This document shows, one piece after another, positions 22,660 through 33,950 of a stretch of 64,000 nt of DNA. The position numbers and the translations under genes are program-made. The notes under the pieces are model-generated. The model was not told where the DNA came from, did not search any database, and saw nothing but the letters and a program-made list of their open reading frames with translations. The DNA comes from Pyrus communis (lineage: Eukaryota; Streptophyta; Magnoliopsida; Rosales; Rosaceae): contig NC_084816.1 of the NCBI RefSeq assembly GCF_963583255.1, forward strand, positions 11,395,100 through 11,459,099, in the 5' to 3' direction. How positions within the stretch are numbered: position 1 is the first letter of the stretch; each line of letters opens with the position of its first letter.

Positions 22660-24955
22660 TGACCCTTAGCTACTCTACCAAAAGCAGCCTCAAATAAGAA
22701 GTCAAGCATATCAACTGGAGAAATGGAGAAAGTCTTGAAGTCATTCTCGGAAAACTCATAATCCAACGGCTTACCCTGAAGATAGTCTATATAGCCAAGC
22801 TTGTAGAAATCGGCCTAACAAGAAGCAAGCGCCACTTCATGACCAGTTTTCCTACTCTTTAGTTGCACATTCTCCTCAACAAGCTGATTGTGAGCATCCT
22901 GCAGCTTACCCAATTCCTTTTTCAGGTTTTTGCTAACAGACAAATCACTATGTAGATCCACTTCCTTGGACTCAAGCTTACTGGCAACATCCTTGAGATG
23001 AAACAATTTAGCATGCATGAAGACAAGCTCCTCGTCCTTGGAAAAACAAACAAATCGTAATTTCAAATTAACATGCTCAAGGTCCATGACCACGAGTGAA
23101 ACATGACCAACTTCCTTCTTTATAGCTTCCAACATCACCTGAGTCGCATTAAGCTTAGCCTTCAAGTGGACAACTTCTTGATAAGCGGTCTTCAGCTGCA
23201 CAAAAGTTGGGCTAAAGACATCAGACCCCTTCAAAATAACAAGTTCATATTCAAGTTTTTCGATCTTTTCAGTAGCTAAGCAAAGTTGAGCCATCAACAC
23301 CACTTCAGCCTCTTTAGTACACTTGATAGCCTCCTGATCAATACGCATAAACTCAACTACCAGGATCAAAGTGTTATGCATTGCAGCAATAAGGGAGGAC
23401 CTCATCCAGAAGGCAGGATGCTTCACAAAAAAGTCTGAGCAGATGACAACTTTCCCAATGCTATCAACGAACTTGGTGTATGCATCGACGTCCTCATGCA
23501 GGTCAGCGTTCAGCAGCGCATAAACCTCGGGAAACTCCCTAACTTCAGACTCGGTGGATCTCTCACAATTGCCCGTGTGAGCAGATTTCCTTTTCTTAAT
23601 TGACAAATCAATCGCAACAGAAATAGGAACAAGCCCAGGCACCACCTTAGTAGCAGAATCCACCTTTCCGCTTTTCATAACGGCGAGCCTCTCAGAAGCC
23701 GAACCATACTTAGCTCTTAATCCACGCTTCAACATAAACCTAAACACCAAGGGCACCACCAAACCTTTCTACTGGGTAATCCTCTTACAATGGTCATGGC
23801 TACCTTTGGAGCAGCAGGTTTCATAGGCTCAGACTTAACGGTCTTTTTCATCCTATTGGGATAAGCCAGATTGATGACAAGTTTCTTAGCAGCGGATTAG
23901 CCCTCACGAGCAGCAGAAGAAGTCCTTAGCTTCTTTTGCCCGAAGGTTCACAAGCAAGTGAGAAATATCTCTTATTTCCACCCTTATTGGCAGTAGGCTT
24001 TATAGCAACGATCAAATGAGCAAACGCCTTATCCTTTATTCGTTTTATTTCTTCCTTCGGAGGTAGCTCGCCTTTATCCCGATAAAGAGGACTGAGTAGC
24101 AAACGCCACTCATAATACTCAGTAGGAATACATAAGGTGATGTGCACTTTCTTCATATCTGCTGAAATTCTTGGAGTTGAGCTAAATTTTGAATCTACAC
24201 AAAGTAAGAAGGACGATCAGTAAACTGAAGTCATGGAGTAGCTCAACAAAAATTCAAGCAAGCTAGGAATAAAGCAGTTCACTTACCACTGATAAAGATA
24301 GTTGGAACACATAGCTCATGAAAAGAGTCAGACTCTCACTCTCCACTTACCTCAAAGGTATCTCTCGCCCACTCATGATCACCTTTGCAGGAAGCATCAA
24401 GTAACCTATAGCGAGACCTCAACTGACCCACACCTTCCTTGTGGCCGATTTCAAAAGTACTAGAACTCATTTATACTTAAGCCAAGGTGAAAGAACCTGG
24501 TCAAGTTCGAGAACCCCACCATTGCATGAATTGCATTCAGGGAGCACTGAGCTGGCGCGCATTTCATGGAGTAGATCACCTCCTCGAAAAAAAGTGGCAT
24601 GGGAAAAGTAAATCCCAACATAAAGTAATACAAATGAAATTTTGATAGCCATCTTCTTGATAGTGGCACCCTTGTTGCATGGTTCATGGCCGCTATCATC
24701 CTTCACCCGCTTGACATGAACTTCTGACAGAATCGCATGCCTAAACGTCTCAAGAAAATTCCTAAATATATCATCGGAAGAACGACCTTTGTGATTGGAG
24801 AAAGACATCTCAAAATCTCTACAAAAAGTACGAAGAAAAATATTTAGAAGGCAGCTTGCGAGAAGAGAAACAAAAAAAAAATGATCGTAGAGCCTAGCAT
24901 CCCAGCACCAGGCGCCATGGTACAGCACATAGCAGCAAAAGGGCCTAACCTTCAC
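22660..24955 (-). pseudogene. Antisense extra gene of Tat element
   Basis: Several minus-strand frames line up as one gene read from about 24955 to 22660. First is an N-terminal part (24467-24955), with the better-matching frame at 24460-24699 holding LFFEEVIYSMKCAPAQCSLN. That pattern resembles the putative gypsy-type transposon protein family (Transposase_28, PF04195), so a frameshift lies near 24650. Next is a segment at 23926-24156, then a 315-residue coiled-coil frame (22815-23762). The TAG at 22815-22817 is followed in frame by ADFYKLGYIDYL to about 22665, so it is premature. Function is unknown; antisense extra ORFs are a known Tat trait. Introns versus frameshifts cannot be separated by eye. 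Confidence 0.65.
22815..23762 (-). CDS. Coiled-coil ORF (315 aa) of the antisense gene
   Basis: This is the longest open frame in the Tat element. The first 60 residues are basic with a nuclear-signal-like IKKRKS. The middle contains an Asp/Glu-rich part (NADLHEDVDAYTKF). From about residue 165 it is mostly heptad-patterned (LATEKIEKLEYELVIL, LKKELGKLQDAHNQLVEE), a long coiled coil. It ends at a TAG after which homologous-looking sequence continues. Orientation is opposite to gag-pol. It could be a DNA- or chromatin-interacting accessory factor, but nothing in the sequence proves a role. Expression would need its own promoter upstream on the minus strand. Confidence 0.5.
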   Translation of the reverse strand: MVVPLVFRFMLKRGLRAKYGSASERLAVMKSGKVDSATKVVPGLVPISVAIDLSIKKRKSAHTGNCERSTESEVREFPEVYALLNADLHEDVDAYTKFVDSIGKVVICSDFFVKHPAFWMRSSLIAAMHNTLILVVEFMRIDQEAIKCTKEAEVVLMAQLCLATEKIEKLEYELVILKGSDVFSPTFVQLKTAYQEVVHLKAKLNATQVMLEAIKKEVGHVSLVVMDLEHVNLKLRFVCFSKDEELVFMHAKLFHLKDVASKLESKEVDLHSDLSVSKNLKKELGKLQDAHNQLVEENVQLKSRKTGHEVALASC

Positions 24956-25764
24956 TTTCTCTTTCCTCCAGCGCTAACCTAAGCTGTAGGAGTCCAGCAG
25001 TACGCCAAACCCCACGGCCTAGACCCTTGCCACCTCTCTCTCGTACCCAACACGCCCAATAGGGCCCAAGGCTTCTCAAGCCCAACCTGCTAGCAGGAGA
25101 GACCCGACCTATGCTGATCTCACTCTTCCTTCCGGCCACTATAGCAGGCCTGCTTCTCCATGCTTTGCCCGTGCCGAGCATAAATCTAGATGGGCTAGAG
25201 CCTCACAGCTCGCCCAGCTCTGTGCCCTAGCATACCTGACACCTCGGCCCGAGTCGAGCCAAGCATTTGGCCCATGTCAGTCGAGCTCCGTCACTTCACC
25301 ACCTATAGCACATCAGCCCCATGGCACCTTTGCCACGTTTTTCAAGCCTCCTCGGCCCTTGCTGAGCCAATTTTTCAAGTCCCAAAACTCCAAAAAAATC
25401 AAGAAAAAGAAAATTCAAATTTTCCTTACCTTGGTGTGGCACGAAAACGAAGAAGAACAATGAATGATGACTCTTTACAAGGGCAAGAGAAGATGATAGC
25501 TAGGGGAGGGGGAAAATTTCCTCTAGTTTATTTCTTCCTTGTTGGAATGATGATCATTCTCCAAATTTATTTAATCCCTTGCTTAAGGCAGAATTAAATA
25601 GGTGTCGGGGGTAATTGGTTTCCTCTTCCTAGATGAACTCTATCTCCAAATCAAGAAAAGAGATCAAGTTCAATTTGGGAAACAATTCTACAAGCCTATG
25701 TAGCTTGGGATTTCTGCACCTACTGTTATTTTCCTACATGCGGCCCAACAAGTGTGGGGCCATT
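24956..25764 (+). other. Tat I 3' untranslated region
   Basis: A GC-rich tract (about 24960-25270, GCCCAAGGC-type words), then AT-rich DNA up to the 3' LTR. A purine-containing stretch (CAAGTGTGGGGCC) just before 25765 is a weak polypurine candidate. The plus ORF at 25274-25597 matches nothing recognised. Confidence 0.45.
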
Positions 25765-26408
25765 TGTGGAGCCTAAAATAATCCCAAAAATTATAGAGGC
25801 AACACGTGGACTTTTGCTCAAGAAAATCAAGATTGCCCTTAATAAATGGGTAGGCTCCTCAGATACTCCCACGTGTAGGTCACACCCTTAAAGGTCCCAA
25901 TAGTTGAATACGACTGCCCACATCTCACCTGCCCTTGACAAGGAAAAGTAAAAGCATTAAAGATAAGGATTAATTACCCAAATCCTATATTTAATACGTT
26001 CTCAATTGAAGATTGACTTCATTGAAGTAAGTAATCCCTATTTAATTCAATTAGGGATAATTACTCCATTATCTCAAGATATTATTTCTTGAGAATATTT
26101 CTCCATAAACATTGGCCAATAGGATGCCGCCATGTGTAGGGTAAAACCCTAACACTATAGCCGGCCCTTTCCCCTATATATACCCCATATTCAACCAAAT
26201 TTCTAGAGCTTTTACTACCCCTAAAAGCCCTAAACACTTTACTCTCCTCAGAGAAACTAACTTAGGCATCGAAGATCCATTGGCCTAACACTTCCCCCCC
26301 CCCCCCAACCTCGTGGGTGCGTGAGGCTTAAGTCTTTGATCAAAGGTGTTGACTGTTTTGCAGGTGCATTTTCATCAAGACTAAAGACGGAGGAAATTTG
26401 CATCGACA
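25765..26408 (+). repeat. Tat element I 3' LTR
   Basis: 644 bp, starting TGTGGAGCCTAAAATAATCC and ending GCATCGACA. It differs from the 5' LTR by scattered substitutions, a few small indels and a run of about 13 C (near 26290), so the element is old. A TATA-like CTATATATAC sits near 26173. Confidence 0.92.
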
Positions 26409-27257
26409 CCGCGTACCGCCGATGATAAAAAAAGGTCACAATAATGTAATTCCATTAGTTGTATTATTTTCTCTATTTTTAAACACTTAAGAGGCACGTA
26501 GTGCCAATTATAAAAATTTTCTTTCGCATGCGCATAATAATGTGATTCAATAAGTTATCAAATGATCGTTTGTTTTTTTTTTTTTTTTTGGGAAGAAACG
26601 GTGTTTTCTATACTAAAAGGGAAGGGGTGAGCTTAGCCTCACAATAGGTTAGCAATAATGTAATTCAATAAGTTGTTTATTAAATATTATTTTCTCTATT
26701 CTTAATGTAAATTCAATAGAGTATAGATGGAAATTGAAAGACTGATTTTATTATGTGGATTTAGTTGCTTTGATTAGTTTATGAGGGGTTTCTTGTAGCA
26801 TGGTCAAATATTATTCATTTACTTTGACTTTCTTTTTTCATAAAAAAAATTATTGAAGCAATTCACACATATAAATGTATTTAAAATGCGTAAGTCAAGT
26901 GTAGCACGCCGTGGTTCAAAAAATGCCTTATTCACGTGCATCAACGCATGCATGAAGGCTGGTTATATATAAAGCCAACAACCCTTTCTTAGGTCACAAG
27001 CTTCACCAAAAAATGTTAGACCAAAATGCCCTCAAAATAAAAAATTTCAAAAGCAACTCAAAATAATGCAGGTGTATTTTCGTCATTTTAACATTGCTTT
27101 TTTAATAATTAATTATTTTTGTATAGGTTTTTTTTTTTTTAAAAAAAAAAATTTCCTCACAATAGGCTAGTAATAATGTGATTCAATTAGTTATTCATTA
27201 AATATTATTTCCTCTATTTTTAAACACGTTCAAAACATCTTAAGAGGCGTGTAATGC
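26409..27257. repeat. Local tandem repeat array, segment 2
   Basis: Continuation of the array at 11430-12112 beyond the Tat element: GCGTACCGCCGATGATAAAA corresponds to GCGTAGTGCCGGTTATAAAA in other units. Unit starts lie at 26637 and 27155. The block 26690-26930 recurs at 33715-33930, and 26996-27150 matches 11430-11560. The segment is cut at 27257 by a solo LTR. Confidence 0.8.
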
Positions 27258-27258
27258 T

Positions 27259-29110
27259 TGAAGACATAATTTGTGAAAACAAGTTCATTTGAGCAACATT
27301 TATGCATGCAATTAACAATTAAAGGCGGAATCATGCTTGTATGCACTCAAAAACAAAACTTTACCCATGAAATTCAAGGCCTAGTAGTTGTGGTGAACCA
27401 AGACTCAACTCAAATTTGAAAGAAAAAGTTGAGAAACTTTTATACCTTTGAAGCACCTGTTTGCTTAGCAAAGGATATTCACCCATGTGAGGGCCTTCTT
27501 TCCTTAGTCTCCTTGCTCCTTGGGTCCATGGATGTGGATGGAGGAACTTTGCTTCTTGGCTCCATGACTTCTTGTATATGGATGAAGGAATGGATTCTCC
27601 AAGTTCCTAAGAAAGGGAAGCTCTAAGTTTCCACACTAAGGAGAGCATTGAATAAGAGATAAGTGACCTAGGAAGAGATGGATGCTAGTCCATTCTTCCT
27701 ATGGTGGCCAGCGTCCTATGAGAAGATAAAGCTTTTTGTGTTTTTCTCCTTTCTCTTTAGAAAACCCTTGATGAGGGAATGGGTTATAATTTCCTTTCTA
27801 TAGCCACTTATATTGAGTGGCATAATTGAAATTAAAACCAACTATCCCTCGCACTCTGTATGGCCAGCCATGTGGGTTCATTGGGTTTTCATACCCTTTG
27901 TGTTTTTCAAGATGTCATACAACTTTAGTTATTGGACTTGACATTCAAAGTCCATTAGGCCTTGAGGCCCAAAACTTACCCGAGGTCTAAAATGAACTTA
28001 TTCGTTTGATTTTTTAATATATTAATTAATCCTAGGCATAGAAAATTAAACCATTTAATTATCCTTACTCATCTTCGTTGTTTCTTCAATCTCTACCTTA
28101 CACGGTGTACAATCCATTCGGTTCCTTTTAGCGAGGTAGTGGGCGATTAGAACTCTTTAAATCGATTGTGAATTGAAACTTACTTATCAATTCTCCCTTT
28201 AGTGATTATACACCTTTAAGGCTTCCACAAACCATGAGTGACACCTAGCAGTATTTCATGGTTATCCAAGCTAATCAGAAGAGGTGGATAACCTATTTAG
28301 TTTGGGATTACAATGCAATACAGTCTTTCTCTAATACAATACTTTTGACCACATTGTTTGATTTGATAGCTTATTCATGTCTACCCTCCAATATGATTCT
28401 CTTACTTATATGATTACCTTGAATGTGATTTGGAACAAATTCCTGAATCTCATTCATACTTTGGTCAGAAATTTTTAATCATATCATAGAGTATTCTCCC
28501 TTAAATGGTTTGAAGGTTAGAGATCCCTTGTTGTGCATTCATTTGCCTTCATGACTAAGTGGCTTAACCCTAACTATGCCGTGGACATCCTTTGACGGAG
28601 TGACTTTGACATAGTCAAAGCTCAAGGACCTAACCATAAGACAACTATGATGCCTCAGGTCAAATGACTACTGCATTATCCTAACCATGAGCTTTCATGT
28701 GGCATGACTACGAGAACTCCTTGTTAATTGTGTTCAGTGGAATCATTCTCTATTGAGCACCTACATGCTTGTCTTGGTGTCAGTCACACCAATGACTCGA
28801 GACTAGTCACTCTCTCTAAAAGAAAACATAGCACGTACTGATCTTAACGGACTATCAATGCCTAATTGGCAATCCTATGATCAGGAACGTTTAAGATATG
28901 TATACGAAAGAAATCGTCTCATAATCTAGCTGCTTTAGATCACATTCTCCCAATTACATATTCCTTGGACTTATCGTTTAAGCATATAACATTTATATGA
29001 GACGGCTTTAAACAATAATCTTTACTCTTTATATTAAACTAGATTAGTTTAACATGTGAAATGTCCGTAAAGTATCATCATATGATTACCTTTAAGGCAC
29101 ATTTCCAACA
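27259..29110 (-). mobile_element. Solo LTR, 1.85 kb
   Basis: On the minus strand it begins TGTTGGAAATGTGCCTTAAA, a common plant LTR start, and ends TCTTCA. The flanks ATGCT (27254-27258) and ATGCC (29111-29115) match at four of five bases. The joined flank rebuilds the local repeat unit (GTAATGCCGGTTATAAAA). No PBS, polypurine tract or coding domain is seen inside. The 65-residue plus ORF at 27429-27626 is not convincing. Confidence 0.75.
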
Positions 29111-29200
29111 ATGCCGGTTATAAAAAAAGGGTTTTTCGCACACTCATAATAATGTGATTAAATTAGTTGTCAAATGATTTTTTATTTTTTTATTTTTTTT
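29111..29200. repeat. Local tandem repeat array, segment 3
   Basis: Short continuation of the array unit (ATGCCGGTTATAAAAAAAGG and the following CATAATAATGTGATTAAATT), cut by the poly-A end of the LINE. Confidence 0.75.
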
Positions 29201-29559
29201 AAGAGAACCTTTTATATAATAAAAGGCTACAAAAGCCAGAGCAGATACAAAACAGACCAACAAGTAAGCTCACAAAAAAGATCTCTGAGAACACCACAAC
29301 TGGAAAAGTCTAGGGAGATAGTGAAAGGTTGAGCAAGCCAAAATACGGCCACCTTATAAGCCCTTAGGCAAAAACAGACTCTGAGATCAAGATTTCTGTG
29401 AGCCATGGAGGACCTATGTCAGTCCAGAAGCCTAATCCTTGTTCATAGAGCCCATATCTTGCAACCCGATGTGCAACTCCATTCACATTCTGGGGATTGC
29501 ATGGAATACCATATGATGGTCCAAGGTTAGATGTCTGACCTCCTCCATGAAGTTTCCTT

Positions 29560-30260
29560 CTGGCACGAAGCAAATATCATCCTAAGTAATTATGCGGACA
29601 ATATTCAGTGGGTCAGATTCAACCATAAGAGGGAGCCATCTCGCGTTGATGGCGAAATCAATACCCACTTTTAAAGCATAGATCTCAATGGCCAGGATAG
29701 AGACCAAGCAAAGGTTGGGCATTGTAACAACGCCTTGAAAGGCACCATTCCAATCACATATCACAGCTCCCACCTCCTCCTATCTCCTGTCGTATCAACC
29801 GCACCATCCACATTTAACTTGAACCACCTTTTTGGCGGGGCGTGGCAAGTATTGCTCTGAGGTTGCAAAGGAACGCTCCTATATCGAGAAAGGTTGATCT
29901 GACGGTAATCCTTGACATAGTCTTTTACCCGTTAAATTAGTACATCAATCTCCAACCTTTAGGACCCGAAAACCAGCTAGTTCCTGTCATTTCACAACCC
30001 CCAAATCCCAACAACAAAAAGAGGGAGTAGTTGTGCTGGGATCCTGTACCAAGTTTTTCGCAATCATCCCGCTGCATCGGCATTGGGTGAGGTCTATGCA
30101 GAGTTGAGGATCCCCAGCTTAGTCCAGAATTGGTTGCAGAAGTCATAATCTCTAAAGACAGAGCACCGATTTAGTTGTGGTGTGGCAGCGGAGGCATTCT
30201 GTATCGTCCATTATTCGACCGCGCATGAGGTTTTTTCGCGAAAGAATGCACTCATTCGCA
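29560..30260 (-). pseudogene. LINE ORF2 zinc-binding and RNase H C-terminus
   Basis: Around 30165-30240 (minus) a Cys/His motif (ECLRCHTTT) follows a conserved WxF-type region, as in the zf-RVT domain. From about 29835 the RNase H-like start PPKRWFKLNVDGA is readable. Frames 29773-29582 (AIEIYALKVGIDFA) and 29573-29364 continue it to a terminal VARYG region. A plant-type RNase H at the LINE C-terminus is common. Several stops break it. Confidence 0.7.
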
Positions 30261-30959
30261 ATACAACAAAGGAGATGTGATGTTTTCGGATGAGATTTTA
30301 CTTTCCAGATTTGTTTCTATAGGATATCAAGTGTGGACTGAGTCTTGTTGCTCAGGGAGACTCCATCAATGAGGTCTCTATACTCTTGAACCAACTAATA
30401 TCCAACTTTAACCGAATATCAGCCATTAAGGGTAAAATGCCAAATTCGTCAGTCGTTCCTATCACTAAGCAATAAAATGGACAAGATCACTCTAGCCTCT
30501 TAGCATTCGAAGTGGTTGTATACTTTTTCCATGTCCCAATACATACCTTCCGAAATCAAAGAGTTGACAAGTGAATTGAGTGTTAATGTATGTTGTGAAT
30601 GCACCCTAAAGAATCTCTCCTTTGGGATCCAACATCATCATATACACTGACTGCCTGTCTATTGGCAATATGCCACTGAGAGCCATGGTGCAGTAACTTT
30701 CTACCCCGTAGCAAGGATTGCTATGTATATGAGGGGTACGATCCCATTTATGCTTCCATGAAGTTTGAGTCTTTGAAGTACCTAGCTTTGAGCATCCTGG
30801 CAATGAAGGAGTTAAGGAATTCCAACAGCCTTCAACCTTGTTTACTTAACAGGGCCTGATTAAAGCTTGAGAGTTCCCGGAATCCGAGGCCCCTAACACT
30901 TTTAATCTTGCACAGATGCTTCTAGGTCTCCAATGAATTCCACGACCATCCTTGTTGGC

Positions 30960-32130
30960 CCACCAATATCAGGCAAAGATGCTTTCAATCTCACCACAAC
31001 CGGATAGAGGAAGTTTGAAAACACTTATGGTATAAGATGGCATTGATTGGCATACCACTTTAATCAATATTTCTTTATTGGCTTTGGAGAGCAATTTCCT
31101 TTCCCACCCATTTATTTTCTTCCAAATCCGATCCTTCAATGATTGGAACATTTTCTTTTTGTCTCTACCCATAACCATTGGTAGCCCTAGGTATCTTTTG
31201 TGGCATGGGACAATTAGGACTCCAAGTGCTTAGTGGATCTGCATTTTTGTTTGAAGACCTATGGAGGAGCTAAAGCAGACGGTAGACTTTGCAAAACTAA
31301 TACGTTGCCCTGATGCATTCTTGTAAATCAAGAATATTCTCCTCAGTTTATTCACTTTCTCTAGAGAAACGTTGCAGAATATAAGCCTATCATCTGCAAA
31401 GAAAAGGTGAATCAGAGAGTTCTCCTTAGCTCGTTGTAGAATGGAAGATTATCCCTTTAAGACGATTATGAACAGGTACGGGGATATTGGGTTTCCTTGC
31501 TTGATTCCCCGAGATGGGGATATGACACCGTGGGGTCTGCCATTCATAAGGATAAAGTATGATACCAAAGTAACGCACTTCATCACTAGAGCTATAAAAT
31601 GGGAAGAGAACTCTATTTTGTGCAGCATTTTTTGCAAGTAAGCCTACTCGACACGGTCGTAGGCCTTGGCCATATCAAGTTTCAAAGCTAACTTCTTTCT
31701 TCCACATTTTCCCCTTCATTTCAAGTAGTGGATAGTTTTAAAAGCAGCAAGTACATTATCAAGAATCATTCTATTTGGAATGAAAGCGCTTTAGTAATCA
31801 GAGATGACATGAGGGAAAACCTTTTTCATTCACATTGTTAGGGTCTTGGAGATGATTTTGTAAAGGACATTATAGAGGCTTATGGGGCGGAATTCTAAGA
31901 CCGTATTAGAGATTGATCTTAGGAATCAATGCGATAAGGGTCTTGTTCAAGGATCCCAACTCACCGCTTCCGTTGAGGACTGACAAGTAAGCATTACAAA
32001 CATCATCACTAACAATATTCCAATATTTTTGATAGAAGAGAGCTGACATTCCATCTGGCCTCGAGGATTTGACCGGCCCAATATCTTTCACAACTGTCTC
32101 GATCTCATGCCTTGTAAAGGGCAAGTTTAG
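30960..32130 (-). pseudogene. LINE ORF2 reverse transcriptase
   Basis: Pieces in order on the minus strand: 32124-31906 with SSRPDGMSALFYQKYW (RT motif 1 region) and LNKTLIALIPK; 31637-31449 with RGIKQGNPISPYLF (the conserved G-x-x-Q-G-x-P-x-S-P-x-L-F motif); FFADD at about 31388-31402, catalytic Asp pair intact; then 31178-30969 with NGWERKLLSKANKEILIKVV, the post-RT conserved stretch of plant LINEs. Stops and frameshifts divide these. RT copies the LINE RNA at the nicked target. Confidence 0.85.
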
Positions 32131-32929
32131 ACCTTGATGCAGATTGGACAGTACTTTATGGTGGACGACATCAAAGATTTCGTCATGAAGATGACCCCTT
32201 GTAGTGCAGAATAATCCATTAAAATAACCAACAAAGGTATTGGAGATAACCTTTTCACCACGATGCCACCCCCTATTCTCATCTAAGATTCCAGTGATCA
32301 GATTACGTTTTGCACGATAGTTAGCATGCTTATGAAAAAACGAGGTGTTCTTGTCACCATGTTTCAGCCAGTTGACATGTGATCTTTAGTGCCAATAAGT
32401 CTCATCAATCTCCAAAAGTCGATCCACTTCTCTCTCTATAAATTTTATTTGTTGGTGATACGTCTCACTAGGGTCCAAGCACTGGAAGGTGTCTAAGCTC
32501 CTTCTCAAGTCATGGATACGAGAGTGAATGTCTCCAAATTTCTCCCATTTCCAAGAGACAAGTTTACCGGCGCACTTTTTTAGTTTACTACTCACGTTAT
32601 TCCCTGAAGACCATGCCATTTGGATCACATCTTTACAATCATTAGAAGTTGCCCAAGACTCTTCAAACTGGAATCTATGACCCTGTCATCGTCTACCACC
32701 AGCCGGGTTTACATCTGCCAATATAAGAATCGGATGATGATCTGATGAGTATGCCATGAGATGGTGGGAGGTGTGCAGACCAAATAGATCATGGAAGGAT
32801 CGATTGCCAAAGTGAACTCATAACCTAAAAACTCAAACTCCTATAATCCAGCGTCCTCAATAGCTCTTCTAAACTCTTCAATCTATGTAGCGGGTCTCAC
32901 TCGATCACCTGTTTTTTCACTGATACTAA

Positions 32930-33360
32930 GAACTTCATTAAAGTCTCCATAATAAAGCCTTGGCCCATGATCAACGTTGCTTAGATTTCGTAACAACTCC
33001 CATGATAGTTGTCTAAGTGACTAATTAGGGTGACCATAAAAATCAGTTAGCCGACAGATTGACTGGTTCTCATAGCCCACACGAGCATCAATATGGCCTA
33101 ATGAAGATGAAAGGAGGGTCACTGGCAGGCCATCGCTCCATAGGAGGCATAAGCCGCCAGCTTTTCCATCATAGGGTACACAAATCACCCCTTCAACACC
33201 TAAATGTCTCTTCAATCTTCCCATTTGAACCTCTATCTCTAGTTTCACGTAGGAAGGTCAAGTCTGGCCTTTTGTTTTGAAGAAAATTCTTCAGGTCTCG
33301 AAACGTGCGCCAGCTACCAAGCCCGCCCACGTTTCAGCTGAAGACTAACATTGTGTTCGG
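32930..33360 (-). pseudogene. LINE ORF2 endonuclease domain
   Basis: The start region on the minus strand (33350 downward) has N-V-G-G-L-G-S followed by FRDLKNFL and RPDLTFLRET, the N-terminal signature of plant LINE endonucleases. The Trp preceding NVGGLG is a TGA stop (33334-33336). The 75-residue frame at 33021-33248 continues with GGLCLLW, a typical beta-strand motif. This domain nicks target DNA to prime reverse transcription. The stop and later frameshifts inactivate it. Confidence 0.75.
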
Positions 33361-33626
33361 CGGGGATGGTACTTGCCAGCCTCCACCATTTGACTTTGTT
33401 TGAGATGTGTTGCATTCTTCCTTCCCAAATCCCTGCCCTTCTGCCTTTTCAAGTTCCTTGGAAGGGCTAATGATTACTTCCTGAAGATTTTCATCATCGA
33501 CCTTCAGCATACTCTTTTTGCCTCCCTGTTGTTTTGGCCCTCTAGCGCGATAGGTCCGTTTCCCCTTTCTATTGATAATGACCGCCTATGAAAGTTTGCC
33601 CACAAAGGCTGGGACTTTTAGCTTCT

Positions 33627-33950
33627 TCTAAGAGGGAGAGCATGGGCTTAGCCTCACAATGGGCTAGCAATAATGTGATTCAACCAGTTGTTTATTAAAT
33701 ATTATTTTCTCTATTCTTAATGTAAATTCAATAGAACATAGATGGAAATTAAAAGACTGATTTTATTATGTGAATTCAGCTGCTTTGATTGGTTTGTGAG
33801 GGGTTTTTGTTAGCATGATCTAAGATTATTCATTTACTTTAAATATTTGACTTTCCTTTTATCAATTCACGCATATAAGTTCATTTAAAACGTGTAAGTC
33901 ATGCGTAGCACACTGTGATTCAAAAAATGCCTTCTACAAGACTAGTCAAA
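33627..33950. repeat. Local tandem repeat array, segment 4
   Basis: Resumes with AAGAGGGAGAGCATGGGCTT, a unit start at 33652 (CCTCACAATGGGCTAG), then a 240-bp block nearly identical to 26690-26930. Confidence 0.8.

Larger units (their letters stand above)
12113..26408 (+). mobile_element. Ty3/gypsy Tat-type LTR element, 14.3 kb
   Basis: Direct LTRs (12113-12751 and 25765-26408) both start TGTGGAG and end GCATC(A/G)ACA. Between them lie gag, an aspartic protease, an RT remnant, RNase H and integrase in gypsy order on the plus strand, a tandem repeat array in the 3' region and an extra gene in antisense. An antisense extra ORF plus a hypervariable 3' region with tandem repeats is known for the Tat lineage. 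A 2.5-kb solo LTR is nested at 18251-20765. Coding parts carry many stops and the RT core is missing. The flanks CTGCA and CCGCG look like a CpG-decayed target duplication. Confidence 0.9.
29200..33626 (-). mobile_element. L1-type LINE, 5'-truncated, 4.4 kb
   Basis: Non-LTR retrotransposon on the minus strand. The poly-A tail appears as a T-rich run at about 29178-29208. Reading inwards from 33626: the C-terminal end of ORF1, then ORF2 with apurinic-type endonuclease, RT, a zinc-binding region and a terminal RNase H domain. That is the usual arrangement of plant L1 elements. The 5' part (most of ORF1) is missing, as expected from incomplete reverse transcription. It landed inside the local repeat array. 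No target duplication could be seen, and about 30 bp of the repeat unit is absent at the junction. Confidence 0.88.
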
